From NCBI RefSeq assembly GCF_034043515.1, contig NZ_CP138214.1:3224001-3288000 (forward strand): a stretch of DNA of 64,000 nt, in the 5' to 3' direction. The stretch comes from Pseudomonas sp. MUP55. Lineage in GTDB: Bacteria; Pseudomonadota; Gammaproteobacteria; Pseudomonadales; Pseudomonadaceae. Under the pieces are notes generated by a model. It saw nothing but the letters and a program-made list of their open reading frames with translations. It was not told where the DNA came from and did no database searches. A program made the position numbers and the translations under genes. Shown here piece by piece: positions 32,100 through 40,970 of this stretch (position 1 is the stretch's first letter; each line of letters starts with the position of its first letter).

Positions 32100-32568
32100 C
32101 GATTTTCGGCATCACGCTGAACACCGCCAAGGCCAGCAACGTACTCAACACCGCTGTCGATTCCCGGCCCAAACCGGCCGAGACCCCAATCGCAGCGGTC
32201 ATCCATAAACCCGCTGCGGTGGTCAGTCCCTTGACGTGGCCGGCGTCATCATCCTTGCCTTTGATGATGGTGCCGGCGCCCAGAAAGCCGATGCCGGCAA
32301 TCACGCCCTGCACCACCCGACTCATGGCGTCGGCCTGATTGCCGGACATCTGCGGCACCATCACAAACAGCGCGGCGCCCAATGCCACCAGCATGTGCGT
32401 GCGCACCCCGGCAGCCTTGCCTTTGCTTTCGCGCTCAAAACCCAGGATGCCGCCGAGTATCGCGGCCATCAGCAGGCGCACGGTCATCTGGGTGAGTTGT
32501 TTGGCGTCGCCGATATCGGCAAATTCCGCCTGCAGGGTTTGCCACGCTTCGTGTAGCCAAGCGTCCAT
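32077..32568 (-). CDS. MgtC/SapB-family membrane protein
   Basis: A 163-residue inner-membrane protein with four or five helices and the MgtC signature: RLLMAAILGGILGFERE, KAAGVRTHMLVALGAALF and GVIAGIGFLGAGTIIKG, then GLTTAAGLWMTAAIGVSAG. It lacks the long soluble C-terminal domain of virulence-type MgtC, so it is a short YhiD-like member. Roles in the family include magnesium stress and modulation of ATP synthase; the role here is unknown. Confidence 0.9.
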   Translation of the reverse strand: MDAWLHEAWQTLQAEFADIGDAKQLTQMTVRLLMAAILGGILGFERESKGKAAGVRTHMLVALGAALFVMVPQMSGNQADAMSRVVQGVIAGIGFLGAGTIIKGKDDDAGHVKGLTTAAGLWMTAAIGVSAGLGRESTAVLSTLLALAVFSVMPKIVKRFEKD

Positions 32569-32688
32569 GGATGCCGCCCTTTTATGATTATTGATAGAAG
32601 GTGGACAGCGGCGACCGTCAGTCAGTTGCGTGGAACCCTAACGCCTGTGTGGCCCCAAACGATCACAGCCCATGAACAGGACACTGGT

Positions 32689-32928
32689 ATGCCTATCCGT
32701 ATCGACAACCAACTGTGCTATTTCACGCTCAACGACAATGGCCAGGAACAAAGCGTGCCGGCCACCCGCGTCAAGGTCGAGACCGACATCGATAAGGCCA
32801 TGTCGTACGTCGAGTTGGCGGCCGAGCGGATCTACATCACTGAAGCCGAGGCCGATGCACTGACCGTCGCGGGGGCCCACGACGGGCGTGAACATGTAAA
32901 ATCCGACACCCCTGGTTCGGTAATTTAA
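32689..32928 (+). CDS. Small DUF3203-like protein
   Basis: A 79-residue acidic protein (MPIRIDNQLCYFTLND to the C-terminus SDTPGSVI). ATG 32689 has AGGA 8 bases upstream; longer in-frame starts from 32584 lack support. It resembles the small Pseudomonas-restricted DUF3203 family, but that assignment is from memory of length and composition only. No function can be proposed. It is divergent from the mgtC-like gene. Confidence 0.6.
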   Translation: MPIRIDNQLCYFTLNDNGQEQSVPATRVKVETDIDKAMSYVELAAERIYITEAEADALTVAGAHDGREHVKSDTPGSVI

Positions 32929-32957
32929 TTGATCTGTATCAATCCATGAAAATCCCC

Positions 32958-33047
32958 TGTGGGAGGGGGCTTGCCCCCGATAGAGGAGGGTCAGTTACCT
33001 GCCCTATCAACTGACCCAGCGCTATCGGGGGCAAGCCCCCTCCCACA
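32958..33047. repeat. REP doublet
   Basis: A canonical TGTGGGAGGGGGCTTGCCCC pair in inverted orientation, downstream of the DUF3203-like gene. Confidence 0.92.
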
Positions 33048-33065
33048 TTTTTGACCCGGTTTGAA

Positions 33066-33118
33066 GATCGTTCCCACGCTCCCGCGTGGGAATGCAGCCC
33101 GAGACGCTCTGCGTCACC
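33066..33118. repeat. Second repeat family, partial copy (GATCGTTCCCACGC type)
   Basis: GATCGTTCCCACGCTCCCGC and following bases to GACGCTCTGCGTCACC contain two small dyads (CCCACGC/GCGTGGG and GACGC/GCGTC). The same sequence type recurs at about 39345 and, as a full palindromic unit, at 53883-53991. Confidence 0.75.
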
Positions 33119-33237
33119 TGTGCGCGATTAGCTGCGCAAACCTGCCATCTGATCCGCTTTTTATCCCGCCACCTGAATCTGTTATGCAAACAGAGCGCCG
33201 GGCATAGTTCGTTGGCCTGACGGAGGCTGATGAGCGG

Positions 33238-34653
33238 ATGACCATGAGCGAACGAATCCCCAGCGTGGAAACCTTTGAGCCCATCCACCTGAAGAAGGTG
33301 AAGGCCAGATCCACCGACAACCTGATCCACACCCGCAGCTTCACCGGCCTGTTCCGCACCTTGCGTGTGAGCGGTGCGGGCGTTCTGTTCCTGGCGTTTT
33401 TCGGCACCGTGTGGCTGAACTGGGGCGGGCGTCAGGCCGTGCTGTGGGATCTGGCCGAGAGCACATTCCACATATTTGGCGCAACCTTCTGGCCCCAGGA
33501 CTTCATCCTGCTGTCGGCCTTGTTGATCATCTGCGCCTTCGGCTTGTTTGCCATCACGGTATTCGCCGGCCGCGTGTGGTGCGGCTATACCTGCCCGCAA
33601 AGCGCGTTCACCTGGCTGTTCATGTGGTGCGAAAAAATCACCGAAGGCGAGCGTCACCAGCGCATCAAACTGCACGCCGCGCCCTGGAGCCTGAACAAGC
33701 TGGCACGGCGCTCGGCCAAGCACACCCTGTGGCTGGGAATCAGCGTGCTCACCGGCCTGACTTTCGTCGGCTACTTCACCCCCATCCGCCCGTTGGCCGC
33801 CGAACTGCTGAGCTGGCAACTGGGCGGCGTCAGTCTGTTCTGGGTGTTGTTCTTCACTGCGGCCACCTACCTCAATGCCGGCTGGCTGCGCGAAGCCGTG
33901 TGCATGCACATGTGTCCCTATGCGCGCTTTCAAAGCGTGATGTTCGATAAAGACACCCTGACCATTGCCTACGACGCCGCCCGTGGCGAACGCCGTGGCG
34001 CGCGCAAACGCGAAGTGAAACCGGCAGACGCAGGCCTGGGCGATTGCATCGACTGCCAGCTGTGCGTGCAGGTGTGCCCCACCGGCATCGACATCCGTGA
34101 TGGCCTGCAAATGGAATGCATCGGCTGTGCGGCGTGCATCGACGCCTGCGATTCGATCATGGACAAAATGGGTTATGCCCGGGGCCTGGTCAGCTATACC
34201 AGCGAACATCAGCTGCAAGGAGGCAAGACCCGGCTGCTACGGCCGCGCCTGATCGGCTACAGTGCCGTGCTGCTGGTGATGATCGCCGCGCTGGTGGTGG
34301 CCCTGATCGAGCGGCCGATGGTATCGCTGGACGTGACCAAGGACCGCGGCATGTTCCGCGAGAACAGCCAGGGCTTGATCGAAAACATCTACAGCCTCAA
34401 GGTCATCAACAAGACCCAGCAGCGCCAGGATTATCGCGTGGAGCTGGTGGACGCCGAGGGCTTCCAGTTGCAAGGCAAGACCCAGCTCAGCCTGGCGCCG
34501 GGTGAAATCAGCGATATTGCGGTGTCGGTGGCGCTGCTGGCGGACACACCGGCGAGCAGTTCGCAGACCCTGCGCTTCAAGGTCACGGATGTGGATGAGC
34601 CGTGGATCTACAGCGCTGCCGACAGCCGTTTTGTCGCGCCGTTGAACCGCTGA
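33238..34653 (+). CDS. ccoG: Cytochrome c oxidase accessory protein CcoG (FixG/RdxA)
   Basis: A 471-residue membrane iron-sulfur protein used in copper handling during cbb3 oxidase assembly. It shows hydrophobic segments near residues 38-60 and 83-105, the WCGYTCPQSAFTWLF motif, two ferredoxin-type clusters in CIDCQLCVQVCPTGID and CIGCAACIDACD, and a C-terminal periplasmic Ig-like domain after another helix (about 340-360). ATG 33238 is used; 33244 is an alternative. No ccoNOPQ or ccoHIS genes are nearby, so this copy is outside the oxidase cluster. Confidence 0.93.
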   Translation: MTMSERIPSVETFEPIHLKKVKARSTDNLIHTRSFTGLFRTLRVSGAGVLFLAFFGTVWLNWGGRQAVLWDLAESTFHIFGATFWPQDFILLSALLIICAFGLFAITVFAGRVWCGYTCPQSAFTWLFMWCEKITEGERHQRIKLHAAPWSLNKLARRSAKHTLWLGISVLTGLTFVGYFTPIRPLAAELLSWQLGGVSLFWVLFFTAATYLNAGWLREAVCMHMCPYARFQSVMFDKDTLTIAYDAARGERRGARKREVKPADAGLGDCIDCQLCVQVCPTGIDIRDGLQMECIGCAACIDACDSIMDKMGYARGLVSYTSEHQLQGGKTRLLRPRLIGYSAVLLVMIAALVVALIERPMVSLDVTKDRGMFRENSQGLIENIYSLKVINKTQQRQDYRVELVDAEGFQLQGKTQLSLAPGEISDIAVSVALLADTPASSSQTLRFKVTDVDEPWIYSAADSRFVAPLNR

Positions 34654-34679
34654 TAATCCCCTGAATGTATGGCGTTCCA

Positions 34680-34706
34680 TGTGGGAGGGGCAAGCCCCCT
34701 CCCACA
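34680..34706. repeat. Minimal REP hairpin
   Basis: TGTGGGAGGGGCAAGCCCCC followed by TCCCACA is an inverted pair with almost no spacer, a collapsed doublet. It lies between ccoG and the MocR gene. Confidence 0.8.
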
Positions 34707-34746
34707 TTTGCCCAGCGCACACACTGAAAAACTGTTCAAGGCCCCC

Positions 34747-36156
34747 ATGAAACGCTACGAAAAATTCGCCGATGACATCGCAGAACTGATCCGCTCCGGC
34801 GTCCTTGGCCCTGGTCAGCGCGTGCCTTCGGTGCGCTATGCCAGCCAGACCTACGGCGTCAGCCCGTCCACCGTGTTCCAGGCCTACTACCTGCTGGAAC
34901 GCCGTGGCCTGATCCGCGCGCGGCCGCGTTCGGGCTACTTCGTCAATATCCATGCGCCCAGCCCGTTTTCCGAGCCGGTGGTGAGCGAGCAGGTGCACGA
35001 GTCCACCGAAGTGGATGTGAGCGAGCTGGTGTTTTCGGTGCTGGATTCGATCAAGGACCCGAACACCGTGCCCTTCGGCTCGGCCTTCCCCAGCCCGATG
35101 CTGTTTCCGCTGCCGCGCCTGGCCCGCTCACTGGCCAGTGCCAGTCGCGAAATGGACCCGCGCCTGGTGGTCACCGACATGTCCCCCGGCAACCCGCAAC
35201 TGCGCCGCCAGATTGCGCTGCGCTACATGGTCGGCGGCCTGATGCTGCCGATGGAAGAACTGCTGATCACCAACGGCGCCCTGGAAGCGCTGAACCTGTG
35301 CCTGCAGGCCGTCACCGAGCCGGGCGACCTGGTGGCGATTGAAGCCCCGGCGTTTTATGCCTGCCTGCAAGTGCTGGAGCGCTTGAAGCTCAAGGCCGTG
35401 GAAATCCCGGTGCACCCACGCGACGGCATCGACCTCAACGCCCTGGAGCAAAGCCTTGCGCGTTACCCGATCAAGGCCTGCTGGAGCATGACCAGCTTCC
35501 AGAACCCGATGGGCGCCACGGTGCCGGAAGAAAAAAAGCAGGCGCTGGTGCAGTTGCTGCGCAGCCACCAGGTACCGCTGATCGAAGATGACGTCTACGC
35601 CGAGCTGTATTACGGCCAGCATGCGCCGAAACCGGCCAAGGCCTTCGACACCGAGGGGCTGGTGATGCATTGCGGCTCCTTCGCCAAGAGCCTGGCGCCG
35701 GGTTACCGCGTGGGCTGGGTGGCGGCCGGGCGTTTCGCACAGAAGGTCGAGCGCCTGAAGCTGATGACCTCGCTGTGCCCGTCGATGCCGGCCCAGGCCG
35801 CGATTGCCGATTACCTGCAACACGGCGGCTACGACCGGCACCTGCGCAAACTGCGCTATGCCCTGGAAGAACAGCAAAGCGCGATGCTCGCGGCCATCGC
35901 CCGGTATTTTCCGGCCCAGACCCGGGTCAGCCAACCGGCTGGCGGGTATTTCCTGTGGCTGGAATTGCCGGAGCACACCGATTCATTGAAGGTGTTTCAA
36001 ATGGCCCTGGCACAAGGCATCAGCATCGCACCGGGGCCGATCTTTTCGGCGACCCGGCGCTTTCGCAATTGCATCCGGTTGAACTACGGCAGCCCATGGA
36101 CCGACGCGTCGGAGCAGGCGATGGAGACGCTGGGGCGGATCGTGCGCTCGTTTTGA
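34747..36156 (+). CDS. MocR-family transcriptional regulator (GntR winged helix plus aminotransferase domain)
   Basis: A 469-residue protein. Residues 1-70 are a GntR-type winged helix (LGPGQRVPSVRYASQTYGVS then FQAYYLLERRGLI), and the rest is a fold-type I aminotransferase-like domain with NGALEALNLCLQAV, SFQNPMGATV, IEDDVYAELYY and the PLP lysine in HCGSFAKSLAPGYRVGW. MocR proteins sense PLP-linked amino compounds. ATG 34747 has AAGG upstream; the longer open frame starts in the REP. The effector is not evident from the flanking ccoG or SDR genes. Confidence 0.9.
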   Translation: MKRYEKFADDIAELIRSGVLGPGQRVPSVRYASQTYGVSPSTVFQAYYLLERRGLIRARPRSGYFVNIHAPSPFSEPVVSEQVHESTEVDVSELVFSVLDSIKDPNTVPFGSAFPSPMLFPLPRLARSLASASREMDPRLVVTDMSPGNPQLRRQIALRYMVGGLMLPMEELLITNGALEALNLCLQAVTEPGDLVAIEAPAFYACLQVLERLKLKAVEIPVHPRDGIDLNALEQSLARYPIKACWSMTSFQNPMGATVPEEKKQALVQLLRSHQVPLIEDDVYAELYYGQHAPKPAKAFDTEGLVMHCGSFAKSLAPGYRVGWVAAGRFAQKVERLKLMTSLCPSMPAQAAIADYLQHGGYDRHLRKLRYALEEQQSAMLAAIARYFPAQTRVSQPAGGYFLWLELPEHTDSLKVFQMALAQGISIAPGPIFSATRRFRNCIRLNYGSPWTDASEQAMETLGRIVRSF

Positions 36157-36179
36157 GTGGCGCAATGGCAAGGCTCTTT

Positions 36180-36278
36180 GTAGGAGCGAGCTTGCTCGCG
36201 AAGAACTCCGGGCCTGCGCGTTTATTCAGGATGAACGCGTTGGCTGGACGTTTTTCGCGAGCAAGCTCGCTCCTACAG
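36180..36278. repeat. Third repeat family: TAGGAGCGAGCTTGCTCGCGAA inverted pair
   Basis: TGTAGGAGCGAGCTTGCTCG at 36180 and its inverted copy CGAGCAAGCTCGCTCCTACA ending at 36278 flank about 50 bases. It is a REPIN-like unit of a different sequence class from the GTGGGAGG copies, in the convergent gap between the MocR and SDR genes, where it may also end transcription. Confidence 0.88.
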
Positions 36279-36308
36279 TTGCCATGCGTGGGGTGAGGGA
36301 AAGCGCGA

Positions 36309-37055
36309 TCAGCGCCCGCCCCCCAGGTCGATGAACGTACCGGTGGCGTACGAGGCCTTGTCCGACAACAACCAGATAATCGCCTCGGCCACTTCATCCG
36401 GACGCCCGCCTCGGGCCATGGGGATACCGGATTCGAGCTTGCTGACCCGATCCGGGTCGCCGCTGAGGGCATGGAAGTCGGTAAAAATATAGCCAGGGCG
36501 AACCGCGTTGACGCGAATGCCCTCGCCCGCCACTTCCTTGGACAGACCAAGGGTGAACGTATCGAGCGCGCCCTTGGAGGCCGCATAGTCCACATATTCA
36601 CCCGGAGAGCCCAGGCGCGCCGCCACCGACGAGACGTTGACGATACTGCCGCCCTGCCCGCCATGCCTTGGCGACATGCGCAGCAGCGCATGCTTGGCGC
36701 ACAGTATCGGGCCCAGTACGTTGGTCTTGAGGATTTTCAGCACGCGAAATTCAGACATTTCATCGACCCGCGACTTATGGCCGACGGTGCCCGCGTTATT
36801 CACCAACGCGGTGACGCGGCCCAACTCGGCATCGACACGGTTGAACAGTGCGATCACTTCGTCTTCGATGCTCACGTCGGCGCGCACCGCAATCGCCTGT
36901 ACGCCCAGGGCGCGGACCTGATCCAGCACAGCGTGGGCGGCGTTTTCGTCGGCCTGGTAGTTGATGCAGATGCGATAACCCTCGCGCGCGGCGAGCAATG
37001 CCGTCTCGGCGCCAATCCCGCGGCTGGCGCCGGTAATGATGACGACTCTGTCCAT
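36309..37055 (-). CDS. Short-chain dehydrogenase/reductase (SDR)
   Basis: A 248-residue classical SDR. The cofactor loop is IITGASRGIGAETALLAARE (TGxxxGIG), then LVNNAGTVG, catalytic Ser in IVNVSSVAARLG and the YxxxK pair in YVDYAASKGALD, and the C-terminal GYIFTDFHA and FIDLGGGR. The loop composition (RGIG, NYQADE) suggests NADP(H) preference. The substrate is unknown; neighbours give no clue. Confidence 0.92.
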   Translation of the reverse strand: MDRVVIITGASRGIGAETALLAAREGYRICINYQADENAAHAVLDQVRALGVQAIAVRADVSIEDEVIALFNRVDAELGRVTALVNNAGTVGHKSRVDEMSEFRVLKILKTNVLGPILCAKHALLRMSPRHGGQGGSIVNVSSVAARLGSPGEYVDYAASKGALDTFTLGLSKEVAGEGIRVNAVRPGYIFTDFHALSGDPDRVSKLESGIPMARGGRPDEVAEAIIWLLSDKASYATGTFIDLGGGR

Positions 37056-37107
37056 GTGCGGTCTCCTGACTCAACCTGATGTTTAGGATTGAGTTGAAGA
37101 ATACCCG

Positions 37108-38610
37108 TCACACAGCGTTGTTGTCAGGCACCTGTACATCCTGGGCGCGCTGGATATCGGCCATGAACCCGTCGGCCGGCAGCGGATGGCCCAGCAGGTA
37201 GCCCTGCAGGGCGTTACAGCCCAGGCGCGTGAGAAAGCGCTGCTGCGCATCGGTTTCCACGCCTTCGGCGACAATCCGCAACCCCAGGGCCTGGCCCAGC
37301 GCAACGATGGCCGACACGATGGCGGCGTCGTCGCTGTCGTGCTCCAGGTCGCGCACAAAGCCACGGTCGATCTTCAGCTCATTGGCCGGCAGGCGCTTGA
37401 GGTACATCAGGCTGGAGTAGCCGGTGCCGAAGTCGTCGATGGACAGGTCGACGCCCATGTCCGACAGCCGTTGCAACACGGTCATGCTCGCGTCGGCATC
37501 ACTCATCGCCGTGGTTTCGGTGATCTCCAGGGTCAGGCTGTTGGCCGGCAGTTGGTGCCGGTCCAGGGCTGCGGCCACGCTGTCGACCAACCCGGCGTGG
37601 CAGAACTGCAGCGCCGACAGGTTCACCGCAATGCGCCAGTGCTCATACCCCTGGGCGTACCAGACGCTCATCTGGCGGCAGGCTTCATTGAGCACCCATT
37701 CGCCGATAGAAATGATCAACCCGGTTTTTTCCGCCAGCTCAATGAACATGGCCGGCAGCAACAGGCCTTGCTGGGGGTGCTGCCAGCGCAGCAACGCTTC
37801 TGCCCCTACCGGCATACCGCTGATGGCGTCGAACTTGGGCTGGTAATGCAGGCGAAACTGCCGGTGGTCGAGGGCGTTGCGCAGGTCCTGCAACAACTGC
37901 AATTGCTTGCGCGCGTTGGTGTTCATCGACACATCGAAGAACCGGTAGCCGTTCTTGCCCATGCCCTTGGCGTGGTACATCGCCGCATCGGCGTTCATCA
38001 ACAGCTCCTGGGGGGTGTGGCCGTTGCCCGGGAATATCGCGATGCCAATGCTGGCGGAGATTTTCAGCTCATGCTCGGCGACCGTGAACGCGCGGTTGAC
38101 CAGGCTGACCTGGCGTTCGGCCAGGCCCATGGCATCGTCCGGCTGGGTCAGTTGCACCATCAACACAAATTCGTCACCGCCGATGCGCGCCAGGGTGTCA
38201 TGGCTGCGCAGGTCCTCGCGCAGGCGCAGTCCGACCTCGCGCAGCAACTGGTCGCCCATGTGGTGACCGAAGGCATCGTTGACCGGCTTGAAGCCATCCA
38301 GGTCGATAAACATCAGCGCGAAGCAACCGCCCTGCTCCTTGACCGCCTGGATGCCCTGTTGAATACGGTCCGCCAGCAAGGTGCGATTAGGCAGGCCGGT
38401 GAGCATGTCATGCAGGGCCAGGTGGGTCAGTTCCTGATTGGCCAGGGTCAGGGAGTCGGCCAGCACGGCGGTGCGCGCCTCCAGCCGGGCGTCGAGCAGC
38501 GAGGTCAACAGGGCGATGACCAGCACGGCCAGCGAGGTCACCAGTACCAGGTTATCCAGGCCCTTGCCGCTCAAGCCCGTGTGCGGCAGCGCAGAAGCTG
38601 TCATCGGCAA
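37108..38610 (-). CDS. GGDEF-EAL part of a split MHYT-GGDEF-EAL c-di-GMP protein
   Basis: The 500-residue frame starts inside the upstream MHYT gene. Its first 45 residues contain one transmembrane helix (NLVLVTSLAVLVIALLTSLL), normally the last helix of an MHYT sensor, followed by GGDEF (LARIGGDEFVLMVQ, with RSHD as I-site five residues before) and EAL (PVGAEALLRWQHP) domains, both with intact motifs. So cyclic di-GMP synthesis and breakdown are both possible. The MHYT module is complete in the other frame (38552-39202), and the two join as a single MucR-like protein if one base is gained or two lost near 38600. Confidence 0.85.
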   Translation of the reverse strand: MPMTASALPHTGLSGKGLDNLVLVTSLAVLVIALLTSLLDARLEARTAVLADSLTLANQELTHLALHDMLTGLPNRTLLADRIQQGIQAVKEQGGCFALMFIDLDGFKPVNDAFGHHMGDQLLREVGLRLREDLRSHDTLARIGGDEFVLMVQLTQPDDAMGLAERQVSLVNRAFTVAEHELKISASIGIAIFPGNGHTPQELLMNADAAMYHAKGMGKNGYRFFDVSMNTNARKQLQLLQDLRNALDHRQFRLHYQPKFDAISGMPVGAEALLRWQHPQQGLLLPAMFIELAEKTGLIISIGEWVLNEACRQMSVWYAQGYEHWRIAVNLSALQFCHAGLVDSVAAALDRHQLPANSLTLEITETTAMSDADASMTVLQRLSDMGVDLSIDDFGTGYSSLMYLKRLPANELKIDRGFVRDLEHDSDDAAIVSAIVALGQALGLRIVAEGVETDAQQRFLTRLGCNALQGYLLGHPLPADGFMADIQRAQDVQVPDNNAV

Positions 38611-39202
38611 AACGCGCGGCGGCCATGCCGGTGTAGTGCATCCCGACGATGGCCACGCCCATCACCACCGCCGCCCCGCCCCGCGCCAGGCGCACGTAGG
38701 CTATGTTGCGGCGCAGATTGAAGGCGATCCACAGCGCCGCGCCGCAAGCCACCACCGCAATCAACAAGGACGCGCCGAACAGCGTTGGGTCGTAATCGAT
38801 GCCCGGCGTCATGCGCATTGCGGCCATGCCGGTGTAGTGCATGCTGGCGATGCCCGCGCCCATGATCAACGCGCCAAATGCCAGTTGCCAGGCCGGCAGG
38901 CGCGGCTGGCTGACCAGCCATAACGCAAAACCGCTGGAGAGCACGGCGATCAGCAATGACAGCGCGGTAATGCCCAGGTCGAAGCCGAGAGCAAACGGCA
39001 GGCGCAGGGCCAGCATGCCGATGAAGTGCATGGACCACACGCCCACGCCCATGGCGACGGCACCGCCAGTGATCCACAGGTAAGCCGCACGCCCCTTGGC
39101 GGTGGTGATGCGGCCGGCGAGGTCCAGCGCGGTGTAGGACGCCAGGATCGCGACACACAGGGAAATCACGACGAGGGAGGTGGAGTAGCTACCGGTCAGC
39201 AT
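38552..39202 (-). CDS. MHYT sensor part of a split MHYT-GGDEF-EAL protein
   Basis: A membrane frame of 216 residues from ATG 39202, with six helices and three MHYT motifs (SMHFIGM, SMHYTGM, GMHYTGM), the signature of the MHYT domain thought to bind copper and sense a gas. It ends with out-of-frame residues AAAHGLERQGPG after GMAAARFADDSFC. The next frame carries the missing last helix and the catalytic domains, so this is very probably the 5' half of one gene broken by a frameshift. A sequencing error is an alternative explanation. Confidence 0.85.
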   Translation of the reverse strand: MLTGSYSTSLVVISLCVAILASYTALDLAGRITTAKGRAAYLWITGGAVAMGVGVWSMHFIGMLALRLPFALGFDLGITALSLLIAVLSSGFALWLVSQPRLPAWQLAFGALIMGAGIASMHYTGMAAMRMTPGIDYDPTLFGASLLIAVVACGAALWIAFNLRRNIAYVRLARGGAAVVMGVAIVGMHYTGMAAARFADDSFCAAAHGLERQGPG

Positions 39203-39344
39203 GGGGTTTCTCGCGGTTTGACAGCCCGGACCGGCTGGCAAAGCGGCGGATTGTAGCGAGAATAATTCTTGTACAGGTGATTAATTGCGACGGGCGTGAG
39301 CGTTGATTTCTGGCGTCAATTGACCGTCCCGCGCACCGCGACCG

Positions 39345-39375
39345 ATCGTTCCCATGCTCTGCGTGGGTACGAGTG
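39345..39375. repeat. Fragment of the GATCGTTCCCACGC repeat family
   Basis: CGATCGTTCCCATGCTCTGC then GTGGGTACGAG matches the first arm of the palindromic unit at 53883. It lies in the 188-base gap between opmB and the MHYT gene, where no other feature is evident. Confidence 0.6.
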
Positions 39376-39390
39376 GTGTGTCAGGTCAGG

Positions 39391-40812
39391 TCATTGCTTT
39401 TCGGTCAGGGCAGTGTTGCCGTCCCATCCGCCACCCAGCGCCGCAATCAGCTGCACGCTGGCCACCAGCCGCGACTGCAGCAAGGTCAGTACCGTGCGCT
39501 CGTTGCTCAAGGCCGTGGCCTGCACGGTGACCACGTCCAGATAAGCGATCAGCCCCGCCTTGTACTGGTTCTCGGTCAACCGCAACGACTCGCGGGCAGC
39601 CTCCAGCGCTTCGTTGCTGACCACCGCTTCGTCCGCCAGCACCTTGAGCTGCACCATGTAGTTTTCCACTTCGCGGAACCCATCCAGCACGGTCTGACGG
39701 TACTTGGCCACGGTTTCGTCATAGCTGGCCACGCTACGATCGACTTCCGCCGAGCGCTGGCCACCGTCGAACAACGTCATGGCGAGCTTCGGGCCGACCG
39801 ACCAGAAGCGGTTGGGCAGGCTGATCCAGTCTGCATAGGTGCTGCTGGAATAGCCCCCCGCCAGGCTCAAGGTCAAGTCGGGGTAATAGGCCGCCTTGGC
39901 GACGCCGATATTGGCGTTGGCTGCAATCACCGAGCGCTCCGCCGAAGCGATATCCGGGCGGCGCTCCAACAGGTGCGACGGCAGGCCGACCGGAATCTGC
40001 GGCAGCGGCGGAATGTCCTTGCTCACCGCCAGGCTGAAATTGGCCGGCGCTTCACCGATCAATACCGCAATGGCGTTTTCCAGCTGCGCCCGCTGCCAGA
40101 TCAGGTCGATCAGGCTGGCCTGGGTGGTCTTGAGCTGGGTTTGCGCCTGGGCGATGGCATCCTTGCCGGCCACACCGGCGCGGTACTGGTTTTCGGTCAT
40201 TTGCAGCGAGCGCTGGTAGGTGTCCAGGGTGGCTTGCAGCAAACGGGTCTGCTCGTCCATGACGCGCAACTGCAAATAGCTCTGCACCAGTTCCGACTGC
40301 TGGCTCAGGCGCATCGCGGCCAGATCGGCCGAGCTGGCCTCGGCGCTGGCTTCGTTGGCCTCCAGGCCTCGACGCAACTTGCCCCAGACATCGGCCTCCC
40401 AGCTCACGCCCAACTGCGCATTGAGGGTGTCGCGGATACCGCTGCTGGAACTGCTCAGGCTCGCACTGCTGCTGCCGGTGCCCTGGCTGGCGCGGGTCTT
40501 GCCGACGCTCAGGTCGACACTGGGGTAAAACGCCCCGCGCGCACTGCGCACCAGTGCCTGGGCCTGGCGAAAACGCGCTTCGGCCTGGGCGACGGTCTGG
40601 TTGGCGCTATTGAGGCGCACCACCAGGTCGTTGAGTTGACGGTCGCCATACAGCTCCCACCACGCGCCACGGGCCAGGGAATCGCTTGGATTGGCCTGGC
40701 GCCAGCCTTCGGCTTGCTTGAACTGTGCAGGTTCGACAACCGCAGGACGCTGGTAGTCGGGGCCGATGGCGCAGGCGCTGAGCAACATGCCGCAGACCAG
40801 CAAGGTCAGCAC
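39391..40812 (-). CDS. opmB: Outer-membrane efflux lipoprotein of the RND system (OpmB/OprM type)
   Basis: An outer-membrane factor of the NodT/OprM family: lipobox LLSACAIGPDYQRP, then two internally related TolC-like halves (coiled-coil segments such as VAQAEARFRQAQALVRSARG). It forms the exit duct for the MuxBC pump. I place the start at GTG 40812 (AAGG upstream), giving 473 residues and a short signal peptide. The frame is open to ATG 40974, which overlaps the muxC stop as ATGA, but residues in between are mostly encoded by a REP-like repeat (40837-40930). Which start is used is uncertain. Confidence 0.88.
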   Translation of the reverse strand: MLTLLVCGMLLSACAIGPDYQRPAVVEPAQFKQAEGWRQANPSDSLARGAWWELYGDRQLNDLVVRLNSANQTVAQAEARFRQAQALVRSARGAFYPSVDLSVGKTRASQGTGSSSASLSSSSSGIRDTLNAQLGVSWEADVWGKLRRGLEANEASAEASSADLAAMRLSQQSELVQSYLQLRVMDEQTRLLQATLDTYQRSLQMTENQYRAGVAGKDAIAQAQTQLKTTQASLIDLIWQRAQLENAIAVLIGEAPANFSLAVSKDIPPLPQIPVGLPSHLLERRPDIASAERSVIAANANIGVAKAAYYPDLTLSLAGGYSSSTYADWISLPNRFWSVGPKLAMTLFDGGQRSAEVDRSVASYDETVAKYRQTVLDGFREVENYMVQLKVLADEAVVSNEALEAARESLRLTENQYKAGLIAYLDVVTVQATALSNERTVLTLLQSRLVASVQLIAALGGGWDGNTALTEKQ

Positions 40813-40836
40813 CTTGATACCTTGAACAACACCCCC

Positions 40837-40930
40837 GTGGCGAGGGAGCTTGCTCCCGCTGGAGGGCGGAGCACTCCCAGGTTCTTTTGGGGCCGCTGCG
40901 CAGCCCAGCGGGAGCAAGCTCCCTCGCCAC
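40837..40930. repeat. Fourth repeat family: GTGGCGAGGGAGCTTGCTCCCGCT inverted pair inside the opmB 5' region
   Basis: GTGGCGAGGGAGCTTGCTCC and its inverted copy (GGAGCAAGCTCCCTCGCCAC) flank about 45 bases. The 94-base unit sits between muxC and the signal-peptide codons of opmB and keeps the reading frame open. Confidence 0.9.
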
Positions 40931-40970
40931 AACGAGCGGGTGCCTACCGTTGAAGGGGTGGTTGAATCGT

